Below are positions 25,471 through 38,129 of a stretch of 64,000 nucleotides of DNA, one piece after another. Each line of letters opens with the position of its first letter. Position 1 is the stretch's first letter. Source of the stretch: Todiramphus chloris collaris (taxonomy: Eukaryota; Chordata; Aves; Coraciiformes; Alcedinidae); contig JANVCC010000021.1 in the NCBI GenBank assembly GCA_025345505.1, forward strand, positions 4,630,255 through 4,694,254, written 5' to 3'. A program made the translations under genes and the position numbers. Below the pieces are notes generated by a model. It ran no database searches, had not been told where the DNA came from, and saw only the letters and a list, made by a program, of their open reading frames with translations.

Positions 25471-25643
25471 GGTAATGCACCATGACTTAGTGGCAAATTT
25501 GATTTAGGCAAATTTACTATTTTCAGTATTTCTCTGGAATATTTGTGGATCCTGCAATTTTCCTAAACAGTTGCAAGAGCTTTTATCCAATGTCACAAAT
25601 TGTTTCACTTTTTTTTTCTGAGAAAGTGATTTTCTAGATTTCT

Positions 25644-25675
25644 GTTACCTGTATTGTGAGTTACCTGTATTGTGA
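25644..25675. repeat. 16-bp direct tandem duplication
   Basis: Two identical adjacent copies of GTTACCTGTATTGTGA. The identity implies a recent slippage duplication. Confidence 0.9.
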
Positions 25676-26649
25676 GATTACAAATTTTAGTCAGGAAAAG
25701 CAAAAATATCTTTTGAGTAGCAGCACTGGATACTTCATCCTCTTACATCTACATTAAACCAACATTTATTGCTTTGACAGCCAATGAAGAATGCTCAGCC
25801 ACACTGTTCTCTTTAATTGACTACTTAGATTACTTAGAGGACTCAGGTAGTTGGCATGGATATAAACAGTTGAACAGAGCATGACTGGCAAACAATTGGC
25901 AAGCAAAACTGAGCAACTCAGATGGATTCTGATCTTAGCTTCTTCCTAAAGAGGCTGAATTTCTACTTTTCAGCCTTTATGTAAACCAGAAAAAAAAAAA
26001 ATCAACAACATTGTCACTTTTTTTCTTTTCTGGTAAGTCTCATAGCCTACATTTTTATCTGTCTCTGAAATGTGAAAAAGTCAGAGGTCAGCCAAAGTAA
26101 AACTGAAATGAGATGTGGGGTTTTCACCATCTCTCGTTCTTGTTTTGCAACCAGCTCCATTTTTCTGCCTAAAAGCTGCTTCAGAGTTTTGCAGCACTTG
26201 TGTTGTCTGCCCAAACTGCTTTTAACGGGGTGCTGTCAAGAGTACTTGGTATCCGTCTGTGACATGTATGTGTCAGATATAGCATGTATAAAAGGACACC
26301 CTTCCTAACTGCTCAGAAGAAGCCCAGCAAGCCACCAGAGCTCAGGGCAAGCCCAGGCGGGGTCTCTTGCTGATGAATTCACGATGCTGACTGACAGTGC
26401 CCTACAGGTCTCACTATTCAAGAGAAGGGTGAACTCTCTACAGGAAAAATGAGCTTTTGTTTTCACCCCTGATTTTCACCTCCACCTCAAATTTCAAACA
26501 CTGATAATCTCAGAAAGCAACAGTTTCCAGCCTGAGCCACCAAAAATGTCCTTCCTTCTCCAAAATAATTCCTCCTTGCTCTTTAATGATAGATCTCAGT
26601 TTTAATCCAATACTGACCTTGGACTGTCTAATGACCTTCACATGCTACC

Positions 26650-26960
26650 CATCTCTGAAATAAGCATCTAATTTTTCAATTCGCCGTACAAGACTATATA
26701 TTTAGTTTAATTATTTGTGGGTGACCATCCATTCTTAATTAGCTAAGAAAATCAATATTTATTGTATTTGTGGAAAACAATATTTAAGGCTGGAATACCT
26801 CATTAATGAAATAAAACCACATTTCCACATTTCTTCACTTTTGCTTGGGTTTAGGGCAACGTTATGATACCATTTAATCATTTTAAATTGCTGAACTGGA
26901 GATTTTCCAAATTTCCCTAATTTGAAGTCACAAAAATTTTAACCGTAGTCCCAGAGCACC
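26650..26960. promoter_or_regulatory. AT-rich block with many homeodomain/FOX/RUNX-type sites
   Basis: Within 300 bp there are TTAATTAGC, TTAATTATT, CATTAATGAA, a TATTTATTG FOX-like site and an AAACCACA RUNX-like site. These lie in non-repetitive sequence that still holds isolated CpGs (TTCGCCGTAC). Such clusters are common in developmental enhancers, but AT-rich DNA also produces these cores by chance. Confidence 0.18.
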
Positions 26961-29900
26961 CTCTTCATATATTCTCTCTCTGAGTATATATGTTAATGTG
27001 CATTAATTATACTCTTTCTAAGTACTGTACATGTTTCTGACATGAGGATTCTACATTACAGTGAAGGATTATTGTACTTTCTAGGCCCACTGCAGCTACA
27101 GCAGCTTCAATCACTTTAATATATTTTATTACAAGTAGCATTTAATTAACAGTACATCTACTGTCCCTGTGAAGAATCCAGTCCTGCACAGGTTTAGGCA
27201 CATGCTTAATTCTGTGCACTATGAATAGCACTATGGAACTGACTGTTTTGTTAAAAGAATGAGATTGTAACTCCCCAAAACCAGTTACTTAGATTTTTCA
27301 CTGCTGTGTGAAGTGACTGGCACTGCAGAGACGTGAAAGAAGAATGAGAACTGCGGCTGAGAAAAATAAGACATTTTTCACAGGATCAGGAGGCTAATTT
27401 CAGTTCTGTCTATGTTTTATTTTTTAAACAGAATGGATTTGCTGGTACTGAAACACAGTGTACCTGTGTTTTGTTTTTTTTTTTTTAATATGCTTCAGGT
27501 AGCTCTTGCAGGGATGGTTTACAGTGATTGTGTGGGACAGTAAGCAACTGTGTTGACACTGGAGCTTTTTGCAGCGATCCAGCTCACTCTATTCTGAAGA
27601 ACAGTCTTTCAGAAGTATCCTTCATTATTTATTTAGAACAATTTGGGAAAGAATCTTTTGGAGAGCCAAGAAAAGACAATATTAGGCTTTCGGGGAAAGG
27701 ATGGAAAAGCTTTTAATAATCTTTCTTGCTCTAGTACCAAAGCCATAGGCATTGAGCATGGCCATTCCCTTCGTGGATTTCCTGAAAATTTCTCACGGCA
27801 GATATAAAGTCTCCTAAACCAGAGGATTATAAAAAAACATTACTGTGCAAAGGACAGGTCCCTGGGCATTTTCGAGTTCTTGTTAATTGTTTTGTGCTTA
27901 GTTTGGAACTTCAGCCACACTTTGTGTCAGAGACAAGGGTGTAGGAAAGATGAGAATCTCCTAGCATTGCTCAAGCAAGGCTTAGGATTACAGCAAATAC
28001 AGGATGAACTGATGCTGAACTACAACTCAGTTTTTCTTCTGTAAGATGAAATCACGAAGGAAAATGAAGAAATAAAAGAGCCATTATATAAGTATACATG
28101 GCAATGAATTTTCAACATTCAGTTAGCACGTGTATATATATTTAATCACGAATTTACATTTTTTTTTTCCCTTCAAAAAAGAATGTAGTTTCTTCGCACT
28201 GGTGTTGCACTGCAAACTATCTGGATGCCCACACTTCCTGAAAAATGATTGCTTCACCTTTCTGTGAAACCACTAGGTGGAGATGTAGGTTTACCAAGCT
28301 AGCATTGCAACAAGGCTTTAAAAGGCACAAGATTGAAAAACGCCTCTGAAAATAAAAAAAAAAAAAAAGTACAAGATTGATAAATTATGTATCTTTTTGG
28401 TTACAAATTCCAACACATCTTTGAAGGAGGAAAAATGGGAAAAAAAACCTAAATGCTCCGTTGTAAAATTGTCCAAGCAAATTATTATTTTTTAAGACAC
28501 AAGTTCTGATGTTTAAGACTCTGAAAGAATAATCGCTTCATGTTATAAATTGTCTGCTGCCAATACACACACATTTTCCTTTATTCTTACACCAGCTGCT
28601 AGCTCATGCTATCAGTGGTCAGGAACAAACAAACAAAAACTACCCCTAAATTTTTTAGCCTGCTTTCAAACTTTCAAACCAGTGGAAGATTGCAGATCTA
28701 CACTGGCAGATTTCAGGACTGTTTGCTCAAGTTGAAGGAAATACTTCTGTCACTTTTTCAGCAGCATCCTGATAGCTGATACAAGATGTAAAAAGGAAAG
28801 AATGGTATGCTGAGTTGCTTTCTTTAAAATAAGAACCATTTCTTTCTGGATTTTTCTGCTGCGTACGCTTAATCATGGGAAGGGAAAATCAGAAGCCAGA
28901 TGAAACAGTTGTTTATGTGTACTGCTTCCACTTTTCTTTTACATAAACCTTTTCTATTTCCACTACTTATCTATGTGCACTACAAACTCTCCCACAGCAG
29001 ACAACAAGAATCTGGGCATCTTCTAGCAGGGAAGAATGATTCAGAATTCATTCTTCCGTATTTCTCCCCTTAATGAAAATGCTCCTGCAGCTTCTGCTAC
29101 TTTTTTTTCGAATGGGTAGGAAAAACAAGTGTTATCTTGACTTCCACATCTCATCAAAAACAAGTTAGCTAATGTAGTCTATCCTGCCTTCTGATTCATG
29201 TAAGGGCTCTGTATTTTCTTCCTTTCTTTTTTTTTTTTAATGTAACTTTCGAAGACTTGTTAGAAGGGATGTGGGAATGAACTGACCTGTTTTTGAAGCA
29301 TTAGGAAAAGAAATGTGTGGCAGATATTAGTTTGGGGAAGGTCAGTATCTTTATAAAAATGACCCCTCCTTTTCTATAACCTTGCACATGGACCTGATTT
29401 TAGCCAAGTGTCTGAGATTTAATACCGTTTACTACAAGCTGTGTAATTTTGATAATAGTGTATGTAAGTCTGAGGTGTAAGTGAATAGATCACATACCAG
29501 AGCTAGCTGTTTGGGTGTTTTTTTTCTGATTTCTGCCAAAGCCTTCTTGTTTAGTAATTAAAAATGGAGAATAACATTTCAGAAGTAAAACCTGAGAATT
29601 GCAGTATTTTATATGCCATTGTCCAGTGATATGATTATTTCTACCAGTGCCTGTCATTTCTAGGACTATTACCAGAGAGGACAGGAGAAATGGGAGTAAC
29701 TACTAAATATTTGAGCAAATTAGGTCAAGAGAAGGGAAGCATTTCTCTTTTCTGCTAAAAAAAGTCTTTAAAGACACCCACCATCTGACAAACTCCCAAA
29801 ACCGGGGATACAGTGTCCTGCAGCTGCATTTATCATATTGAAGGGGAAATGCAGGCTGTTAGGAATATAAACAATGAAGCTCTTCTGAAAGCTAAACTCA

Positions 29901-30368
29901 TGGAAGGGAAACAGTTAGACTAAGAAATGTAGGGAAAGGGATCTTCCTTAACAAACAGTATTCTAATTTTGCAGGTGTGTCCTCACATCTTAACAACAAT
30001 ATTTCTCATACTCTTGTCCTACCCTTCTGCACTGCAGTGCTTCACAATAAATGTTGTTAATTATGAAATGGGTATCCTTGCTATTTATGTAGACTAAAAT
30101 ATTTCAGGTTTCTTCAGAACAAAGTACTTCAGGTCTTGCACTGGGAAAATAAGAGTTTTGTTTTCTTTTAGGGCAAGACCTAAAAAGCTAGCAAGAGCCG
30201 GGTAAGTCTGTGCTAAGAAGAAAAGCAAAAGGAAACTTGGTTGAGGAGGAGACAGAGTTCAGTTTTAGGCTTTAAGGACTGTGTGATTTATTAGTATTAT
30301 AAAATTGCCTGTCATTTTAGAAATACATGCATCTAGCAACTGCACATGCTAGTTTTCATGTGCAGTAG
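26961..30368. other. Unique AT-rich noncoding DNA
   Basis: No gene or interspersed repeat was recognised. Homopolymer T or A runs occur near 27474-27486, 28162, 28355 and 29230. Confidence 0.4.
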
Positions 30369-30370
30369 GA

Positions 30371-30442
<72 letters not shown>

Positions 30443-30455
30443 AANNNNNNNNNNA

Positions 30456-30499
<44 letters not shown>

Positions 30500-30543
30500 A
30501 AAGAAAGAGAAAGAGAAGGAAAAAGAAAGAAAAGAGAAGGAAA
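30369..30543. repeat. (AAAG)n microsatellite with a 10-N assembly gap
   Basis: Pure AAAG units run from 30369 to the Ns at 30445-30454 and resume to about 30500. They then decay into AAAG/AGAGAAGG variants up to about 30543. Ten Ns inside a perfect tetranucleotide array is probably a placeholder, so the true length is unknown. The lysine/arginine frame and its leucine/phenylalanine mirror frames are artefacts. Confidence 0.95.
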
Positions 30544-32523
30544 TAAAACTAATTTGCAAAGTGGGACTTTCAGGGAGAATATCTCTACTTTTTGAGATGC
30601 AGAAAGATTCAGTGAGGTGAGAGCATTTTTGCTGATGAAGGGCAGCCTGCCTGCCTCTGGACTGACACTGTAGCCCCATCCCAAATAAAACTTAGGTTTG
30701 TAGTAATCGGATTCAGATCCTTACCCCAACCAACCCCTCCTTCCTCCTCATCAGCTGAGAATCTGCCCATCTTTTCATCCTACATTAGCTCTGAATGCCT
30801 CCTAATCAGTTACAGATTGAGAAGGAAAACGAAGAGCCCCTGTATTAAACAGATTTTTCTCCTCAAATGTTGAATATGAAGTTCTCCTTAAAAAGCATTT
30901 CCTACTGTGGTCACACACACACCTACTGAGGTACTTGCTGAAATAACCCAGCACAGAATTAAGATTCTTCTGACAGTCAGAGAAAAGAAAAGATTTCAGC
31001 ATAATTCTAATGAAAAAAAAAAAAGAAAGAAGAAAAAAAAATAGTCTGTCAGGAGTCTCTTTTGCTGTTAATCAGTAATGTTGCATCTTAACCCTTTACA
31101 TGCTACAGCTCAAGCCTTCCTCGGATCACACCTTTTTTAAAGTTCCATAACAAAAGGAGAAATTGCAATTAAGAATCTGAAGCAAGATCTGTCGTCTGTC
31201 TTCAGGATTTAGCTTGCAGCACAAAAGCTAAACTGGGTTCCCAGTTTCTGCATGCCATTCCACCCCACCCAAACAACTTCTTCCCTGTCTTCAGCTATGT
31301 CTGTAAAACTGTTTTGCTAGAGCTGTTGGATTAGTTCAATACATCTTCCACCGAGCTGCCCCTGGTTTTGGGGTCTGATACATGCAGTGCGCACGCTCGC
31401 ACGCAGAAACACCCTAACTCACAGCCACTGTAACAAACCGGAGGGCACGGGGGGGGAGGACCACCCTCTGATGATCACATCTGAGGAAAACAGACGTTCC
31501 CCTCACCTTGAAAGCCTCTCTACTTTTAGATGAGAATACATTTGATCAAAACACGATGCCATTCATCTTACGTGGCTGTTTGTCGATCATAGCTTCTGGA
31601 AGGATAAGCAAACCCTATGGAAAGACATTTATCTAAATTATCCTGATAAAATGCTATCACTCCGTGGGGAAAGAAAAATGAGGCAGAATTCTAGTTTGTA
31701 CACTGTTATACTAAACTGGAGGAAAATGGGGACATGGAGTTGAACTACACTTAAGAAAATTCGCAGCACCAGTTTGAAAAAAGAAATACTTTCTCTAATG
31801 AAGTTTCTCCTTTGTGAGGATTTGGTCTGTTTGAAAATTAAAAAAAAAGAAACGAATTATATATTTATATATATATAAAAGGTTAAAAATATGAACTGCC
31901 TCTCCCATTCAAGCAGCATATAGTTACTGTTTGTGACTTTTCCCTTGACAACTAGATAAGAAGATAAATGCGCAGTTTCTCTTAATTAGCCTTTCTTAAT
32001 TAAAAACACCAGAGGTATTTGTGATCATAATGAACTCTTCTGACAGAATGGTCACTTGTTCTTCTGGATGTCACTCCAGGAAAATTAGATCTTTTTTTTT
32101 ACGGGGGATGAATTCTGTGCTAAGGAAGAAATAAATGATGCCCGCAAAAGCAGTGTCCCCTTGGTTTTATCTGAATGAGATGGATGTGTATCTTGTGGTT
32201 TTTAGAATGGTGTGGGGCAGTATTAGCCATCATTAGCACCCCAGTATGGATCCAATTCACTAATTACTTATGCTGTCTTGGTTCACTGAGATTTAAGTAC
32301 CAAGTCAATCCCATTATCTGCAGTCTCCCAAGCTTGCCAGAGTCATCCGTCTTTTATGGAAAAAAAGCACAAGGGTTATCAATAGGACCCTGAAATACTT
32401 GGGATTTTCCCACTTCAGGAGGAGGCAAGATTAGTCCTGACTAAAGTCGCATCTTCTCTAATCTGCTACTTTGGCTGTGATAAAAGTGAATGCTGACAAT
32501 TATCCATAACTACATAAAGAGCA
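30544..32523. other. Unique noncoding DNA
   Basis: No gene was recognised. A small CpG-retaining patch at 31380-31460 (GTGCGCACGCTCGCACGC, then a G8 run) could be regulatory. An AT microsatellite is at about 31858-31878. Confidence 0.4.
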
Positions 32524-32547
32524 GGAGAGAGAGAGAGAGAGAGAGAA
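32524..32547. repeat. (GA)n microsatellite
   Basis: Twelve near-perfect GA units. A second GA-rich purine tract follows at 32722-32789. Confidence 0.9.
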
Positions 32548-32721
32548 GGAGGTAAGAGCAGCAAGGAGAGAAGTCTGCCACACACGCCTGCATCTGTCCT
32601 ACGGTCACAGGCAGCTTTTCATATCACCTCAGAGCTACAAATTACAATTCGTCTGTTACAAACACACGATAATATAGTCAGAAATCAGAAATTAAAATAT
32701 TCCAACGGCCTCGGGCCTCCT

Positions 32722-32789
32722 CAGAGAGAAAGAGAGAGGGAGAGAGGCTGAGAGGGAGAGAAGAAGGAGGGAGAGGGAGAGAGAGGAGT
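32722..32789. repeat. GA-rich purine tract
   Basis: About 68 nt of almost pure purine on the + strand (AGAGAGAAAGAGAGAGGG and similar units), interrupted by two pyrimidines. It directly precedes the enhancer-like block. Purine tracts of this kind can form triplex (H-DNA). Confidence 0.85.
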
Positions 32790-33270
32790 ACTCTGAGCCC
32801 CTGCGCTGCCTGTGTTGTTTGTGCCCTCCCTTCTCCATCCTACATGTTTAGTGTCTGCGGCAGTACCGAGGCCTTGTCTGTTTGGGATGGTTGATTGACA
32901 TCTGCTCTGCCGAGAGGAAGGAACTGGCAGCTATTGGCAGCACTGTCACGTTCATTTGCACACTTTATGAAGCAGCAGTGTGGCTACTAATACAAAAAGA
33001 AATCTTCTAAGCAGCATGACATCTCTTGGAATGGAATATTTGTCTTTACAAATGATTGCACTGCTGCCAGTACTTGACATGGTGCTCGCAAACATGTGTA
33101 ATTGTTGGAAGTGTAATGATGATTATTTGCATATTTAATGTTCAAACAAGTACTGGAGAAGCAACTTAGACTAAACCTTTTATGGGGAGGATTTAAATAT
33201 GTTCAGCATTAGCCTGATGAGTCCCAGAAAGAAGTCGGGGTCTGAGAGGAAAGCTTGTGAGCATGGCTGC
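32790..33270. promoter_or_regulatory. Enhancer-like conserved noncoding candidate
   Basis: This unique-sequence block has balanced composition, in contrast to the AT-rich flanks. Visible motifs include TGATTGACA at 32892-32900 (PBX/MEIS-TGIF type) and paired TTGGCAG-type half sites near 32935 (NFI/NF-Y-like, CTATTGGCAG). A perfect octamer ATTTGCAT lies at 33125-33132 next to a TTTAATG homeodomain core, and there are TCATTTGCAC and CTTTACAAATG sites. It has no open frame of note, no repeat signature and sits beside GA tracts. The texture is that of deeply conserved developmental enhancers, but conservation cannot be seen here. Confidence 0.3.
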
Positions 33271-36200
33271 TGTATGAAGGAGACTTTAAGAAATCACCCT
33301 GGAATGAGCCACGCAGATATTTTAGAGGTTTATTTTGAGACAGATTTCATATGAATTCCTCTCCCATTCGTTTTAATTGCTCAAAAGTATATTTAAACAT
33401 AATTATATGAAAATGTAGGAATGGTCTATTTATCATGTGTCTGAAATCAGCCAAACAGCAAACTGAAGAAAATAGATAAGCGAACACATGTTTATCAGTA
33501 ACATCAGTTTACCGAAAGCCTGTGCATGATGGCAACGGCACTTATTTTAACTCTTTAGCATAAGTGTGAGGAGGGTGCTGGTTACAGGGGGAGGCTTACA
33601 AATCCTTTTTCCAGGCTGGAAACAAGAGTGCTGGACATTTGCCCTGGAAATCAGAGCCATGCCCAAGAGGGCTTTCCTTCCTGTAGAAGGCCCTCCCCTT
33701 TCTGCCTTAGAAAAAGACTTTTCATTTTCCCCTTCACATTTTTTTTTTTGTTTTTTAATCTTGTGACACGGAGATTTAGTCGGCACACAGACCTTGCACG
33801 CCCATATGTACACACGGGCATGCACAGCTGCACATATGAAGGGAAAAACATTTTACAACAGGGCTTTCCAACACAGCAGAAAGAAACAATACTTTTGAAG
33901 GCAGTATTGTTCCCCTGGGAAGGATGCACATTGGTTTTATCAGTGGAGTAATTTCAGACGATACAGATACATGAATGGCAATTTAGCCCTTCACCTTTGG
34001 TGAATAATTTCTTTAGCTGAGGACTTCATCACCCAAACAGTTTGTTTTTTTTTTCATCTTAAAGACAGACCTTCTCCAGATGAAACTTTCCCTTCTTAAA
34101 ATATTAAACAATTAGCTTTCATCTCCCCACCTTACCCGAGCTCTCCTGCTTCCATCCTCCTTTTTTCCCCTCATTGTTTCTTTCTTTTTTTTTTTTTTTT
34201 TTCTTGTGTGGTCTCAGTACCAAGAGATTTATAATCACCAAATCCTACATCGTTTGAGGGGCAGCACAATAAACTTGACTCAATTATCATGCTGTAAATT
34301 GATTTAAAAAAAAAAAAAACAAACAAAAAACTGATGGATGAATTGAGACTGAATATCTTCATTTCTGACCCTGTCGTATCATCAGCAATTCTCTGGCAGG
34401 ACTCCCACTTGATTGACAATGCTGCTAATGAACACTGTCTTAGGCCATGTAATGATTTACCTGCCATGAACAAGGTTTGGCAATGCTACCTTTGCATACC
34501 TGTCAAACAATTAATCCTTTAAAAAACAGATATATTGTCTTGAAGCATGGAAGTGTCTGGAAATTAATAGAAATGTGGAGGCATAAGATAAATACATGTC
34601 TGCTTGTTAAGCTCATCAGGATTGCTTTGTTGCTTATCTTGTTCCAAAAGCACTCCCCTTCTATTTATTTTATCCACCTGTTGTCTCATCCTCACAAGAA
34701 GCCAGTATCTTCATTTGTCTGACCACCTTATTATTTACCTTGGCCAACAGTGAATACAGTAAGTATTCATCTGACTGTGGTTGCAATTATTCTTCCCAAA
34801 TGAATGTGTGTTGGACTTTTTGTGTTTTGGTTTATTACAGTTTTTTCACTCACATTCAGGCCATCTACGCACTCTGTTTTGTCTTCTAAGAAGCTGAAGG
34901 TAAAGAAAACCATCTGGTATTAACGTGCAGCTTACTGGCCTTCTGAGTCTACCTCCAGATCCTAAACAATCTTCCTCACCATACAGAATGAGAATGCTGG
35001 GATGCGAAGGACCCCTCTGTTGTTCATGGTTGTATGCAGCACTCACTAGTCCTTGAGAAGTATTCTGGAAGAAGAATGATCGGTGTCAGTTTGCCAGCAA
35101 GAAAAAGTGTTTTTTACTTCTTCAGACAGCATGAAACGGAAAAGCCACCCAAACCTGTGTTTGGTGCTCATTGAACATAATTCACCGTGCGTCAATATGT
35201 ACTCCAGGTTCCTTCCACAAAATGTAACTCAACTGAAGCACAGTCTTGCATTTTTTTAAGTAGTTAATTGCTTGCCTAAAAAAAAAAATGAGAATGAGAA
35301 AAAAATGTAGGGGCACTGGAAGGTGGCTAGGAGAAGTGATATTAAGGAGAGGAGGGGTCTCATAAAAGAAACAGTTAGCCTGCAAAGTTGAATTTAGCTC
35401 CTTATGAAATTCTTTGAAGAAGCAAAAGTATTTAAAAAACATATGACAATAATTAGCAGTATTTCTTTGGGGATTTGTTTGTTTGACCTTAGCCTTTTAA
35501 TCTGTCAAAGTATGCTAATAAGCCTGACAGACAGAAAGATAAAATGTGGAGACAGATGAACTAAATGAGAAAACATCAGTACAATACTGAATATACTTGT
35601 GGAAAAAAAAAAAAAAAAAGAAAAGAAAAGAATAAGAGTGCAATTAAACATTACCTCAAGGTTTTGATGACGTGCTCAGTATTGTGGCAAAGTTGCTTCC
35701 AAATTGGAAGGAGTGTATACCCAAGGTCACTAGGATTGTGTCTGGCATTTCTGATGGTTTTATTTTGCATAGAGATATATCTGTCTAAGCTCATTTTCTG
35801 TCTTAAATTTCAATGCTACGTATTGAAACACCAGTTTCTGCACATTGTCTTGCTGCTGGAGACAACTGGGTACATTTCATCAATCTATGACTGTTTATGG
35901 CTTGAGAATTCTAGAGCTGTTGAACTAGCAGGCAAAGAGGTTTCTTTCTGCTTTGAAGACCCATGGAGAGGCTTGGTTTCCACTGGGACTTTTTTTCCTG
36001 TGAGACCTTTCAGGTTGTCTGTGTGAAGCCAATGAGAATGATGGTCCTCAAAATAAACAGCCACTTTCAAGGAGCAGTCTATTTTTCATTCAAGGTGAGC
36101 AGCAAAATCAGGAGTAATTCAGTAGGAGTAAATGGTAACACATGAGTCAGTTCTTTTAGGACATGGGAAAAGGCATTTATATTATCCTGATTTTTTTTCC

Positions 36201-37131
36201 TTTCCAAAATAACCGTTTGTCTCTTCTCATTATGACTCAAAAGACCTTTGGCGGCACTAGAACAAGGTCATATCATAGCAACAGCCATTTAGAGAAGTTT
36301 TGCCTGCCCTCACATGTAAAGCTTCTCAAGTCTTTCTGTTCAAGAAGACTAAGAGAACTGCCTGATGGTGAAGTTTTGGTTTTCATTGGTACCACCTATC
36401 CCCAGAGCTCCAGAGAGCCCTTCTGCAAAATCAGAAACATGATGCTGTGATGATCCTGTGTAAAAAACTAGTCATTCCCACTTCCATTCTCAGTAAAGAA
36501 GCTATAAAGAAGAAGTTAAAAAATTTCTCTGGGCTAATGTTCTCTCCATATCCTGGTGAACTGGGACTCATTTCCTGATGTTAGAGATAAGGATTACTGA
36601 AACTGCAGAAAAAAAAAAACCACCAAACCTGAGGCACACTTTCCCTTTCAGATATCCTGCTGCCATGAGCCCTAAACCAAGAAATTAAACCTAAATCAGG
36701 ATGTAGACTTCTCTTTGCTGTGTGACTAAGTTGGGCAACTGACTTCAATGAAGTGAGACTGTGAAGGAGTTCTTCAAAATAAAATGTTTGCACGTTGTAT
36801 ATCAGTGTATCTTATTTCCTGACAGGACATCTGATACTCAGCTTTTCCATACAGCCAAATGAAGCATGACATTTAAAAAAACCTTTTTCCAATGACTGAG
36901 CTGCCCACCCCACTTAAGCTCCCTAAAAATATACAGAGAATGAAATATAGGCATGTCTTAGCAGCCAGAAGTGTGTCTGAAATTACTGCCTTTGCAAAGC
37001 TTTTACATTTAGTCAACTTTATAATCACTTTAAAGAACTCATCCAAGCTTGGATTTTTAAAAATGTAGCTAAGGGCTTTCTTCCTCTCTCTGAGCCAGAT
37101 GCATAATTATAAACCAAAAATTAAACCCAAT

Positions 37132-37138
<7 letters not shown>
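33271..37138. other. Noncoding DNA
   Basis: No gene was recognised. Overlapping frames on both strands at 33547-33951 shadow one another. The 153-codon frame at 35565-36026 starts in an A-rich lysine stretch and has no family resemblance. T/A homopolymers occur near 34188, 34306 and 35600. Confidence 0.4.
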
Positions 37139-37184
<46 letters not shown>

Positions 37185-37197
37185 AAAAAAAAAAGGG
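37139..37197 (+). repeat. A44 tract with G-interrupted A tail
   Basis: Forty-four consecutive As (37139-37182), GG, ten As, then GGG. Two ATTAAA hexamers lie 10-25 nt upstream, which is the look of a polyadenylated transcript end or processed retrocopy. No upstream retrocopy body is recognisable, and the next gene-like feature is a CpG island 450 bp away. A plain A-rich microsatellite is the simpler reading. Confidence 0.7.
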
Positions 37198-37639
37198 AAC
37201 ATGATCTAGCCGAAGGAGATACCCAGGGCCTACTGTTAAGGAACTGAGTACCCTGCTACATTCACTGTCTTGCAGAGGTCCTCACACCTTGGAATTAAGG
37301 ATGCTGATCTGCACCATGCATGGAGCATAGTCCCGTTATAGCTTTCCTTAAGAACCACAGCTCTGCTTGTTGTTCGCCTTTCACCTGCAGAACATGATGC
37401 CTGCTTCTTGCAGCAAATGCTCTGCTCAGGTGTCACTGGTGGGAAGGAGAGCTGACTTCCCAGGCAATCCAGCGCACACCCCTCCGTGCCCGTGGTAGAT
37501 GTGTCCCTCTCTTGGCTTATTCCCCATAGTCACCCTGAAGCCCAGCTTCCCCAGGTGGACAAGTAAATGAGCGGGAAGGCACCTTCCAGGTGGGTTTCCA
37601 GGGAGCACATACACCCCCCTCCCCTCCAAAGCAGACCCA

Positions 37640-37872
37640 CCCTGCAGCCGTCCCATCCCTTCGGGGGCTGCCAGCCGGCTGCTCTGCGGCGCTCCGGCCC
37701 CGCCGGCCGGGCCCCACCGCTGCCCGGCAGCTGGAGGAGCCGCGCCCGCAGCCGCGGGGCTCGGGGAAGGGGGCGGCGGGGCCGGGGGGGGGAGGGAGGG
37801 ATTGGAGGGGGAGAGGGGGGAGAGGGGAGGTGGAGGGGGGGCCGGGGCGGGGGGGGGGCGGTGCCTTTTCTC
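37640..37872. promoter_or_regulatory. Short CpG island with dense G-runs
   Basis: About two dozen CpGs lie within roughly 230 bp, against almost none in the flanking kilobases, with high GC. The second half (37755-37860) is a G-rich + strand with runs of 3-10 Gs, offering several overlapping quadruplexes. A CpG island in a bird gene desert suggests an unmethylated promoter or orphan island in the germ line. No first exon can be assigned. Open frames on both strands (for example 175 codons on the minus strand, proline-rich) arise because GC-rich DNA lacks stops. A CpG-retaining block follows 260 bp downstream. Confidence 0.55.
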
Positions 37873-38129
37873 CCTGGCTGCTTGGAGAGGTGGGCCGGGG
37901 CTTTCAGAGGGGCTGACAGATCTGAAGTTTTGGAGGCTGAATGAAAGAAACACTCAGCTAACAAAACAGTGCGCCACAGAAGAAGTTTCATCTGGTCTGG
38001 CCAAATCCCTCCTTTCTTTCCATCTTTTCTCTCCTAATAACAGCTGCCCTCTCATTCCCTGTTACTCCGCTGTGAAGAACAAAACCTCCCTCTGACTATC
38101 TGTTTTTCTTTTCTTCCCCAGAGTAGGTC

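Larger units (their letters stand above)
23741..26649. other. Noncoding DNA with small repeats
   Basis: No gene was found. It contains the T/G tract, hairpin and 16-bp tandem repeat listed separately. A TATAAAAGG box at 26287-26295 is a good core-promoter motif but is not followed by a supported exon. Confidence 0.4.

Noticed and set aside
30346-30684. Lysine/arginine and leucine/phenylalanine frames
   Set aside because: They are translations of the AAAG array and cross the N gap.
33547-33951. Four overlapping frames of 66-107 codons on both strands
   Set aside because: They mirror each other, which points to stop-poor composition rather than a gene.
35565-36026. 153-codon plus-strand frame
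   Set aside because: It begins in an A-run lysine stretch, has no recognisable domain and no splice or promoter support.
37426-37991. Proline- and glycine-rich frames of 108-175 codons across the CpG island on both strands
   Set aside because: They overlap one another in GC-rich, stop-poor DNA, are homopolymer-driven and have no domain, so they are composition artefacts.
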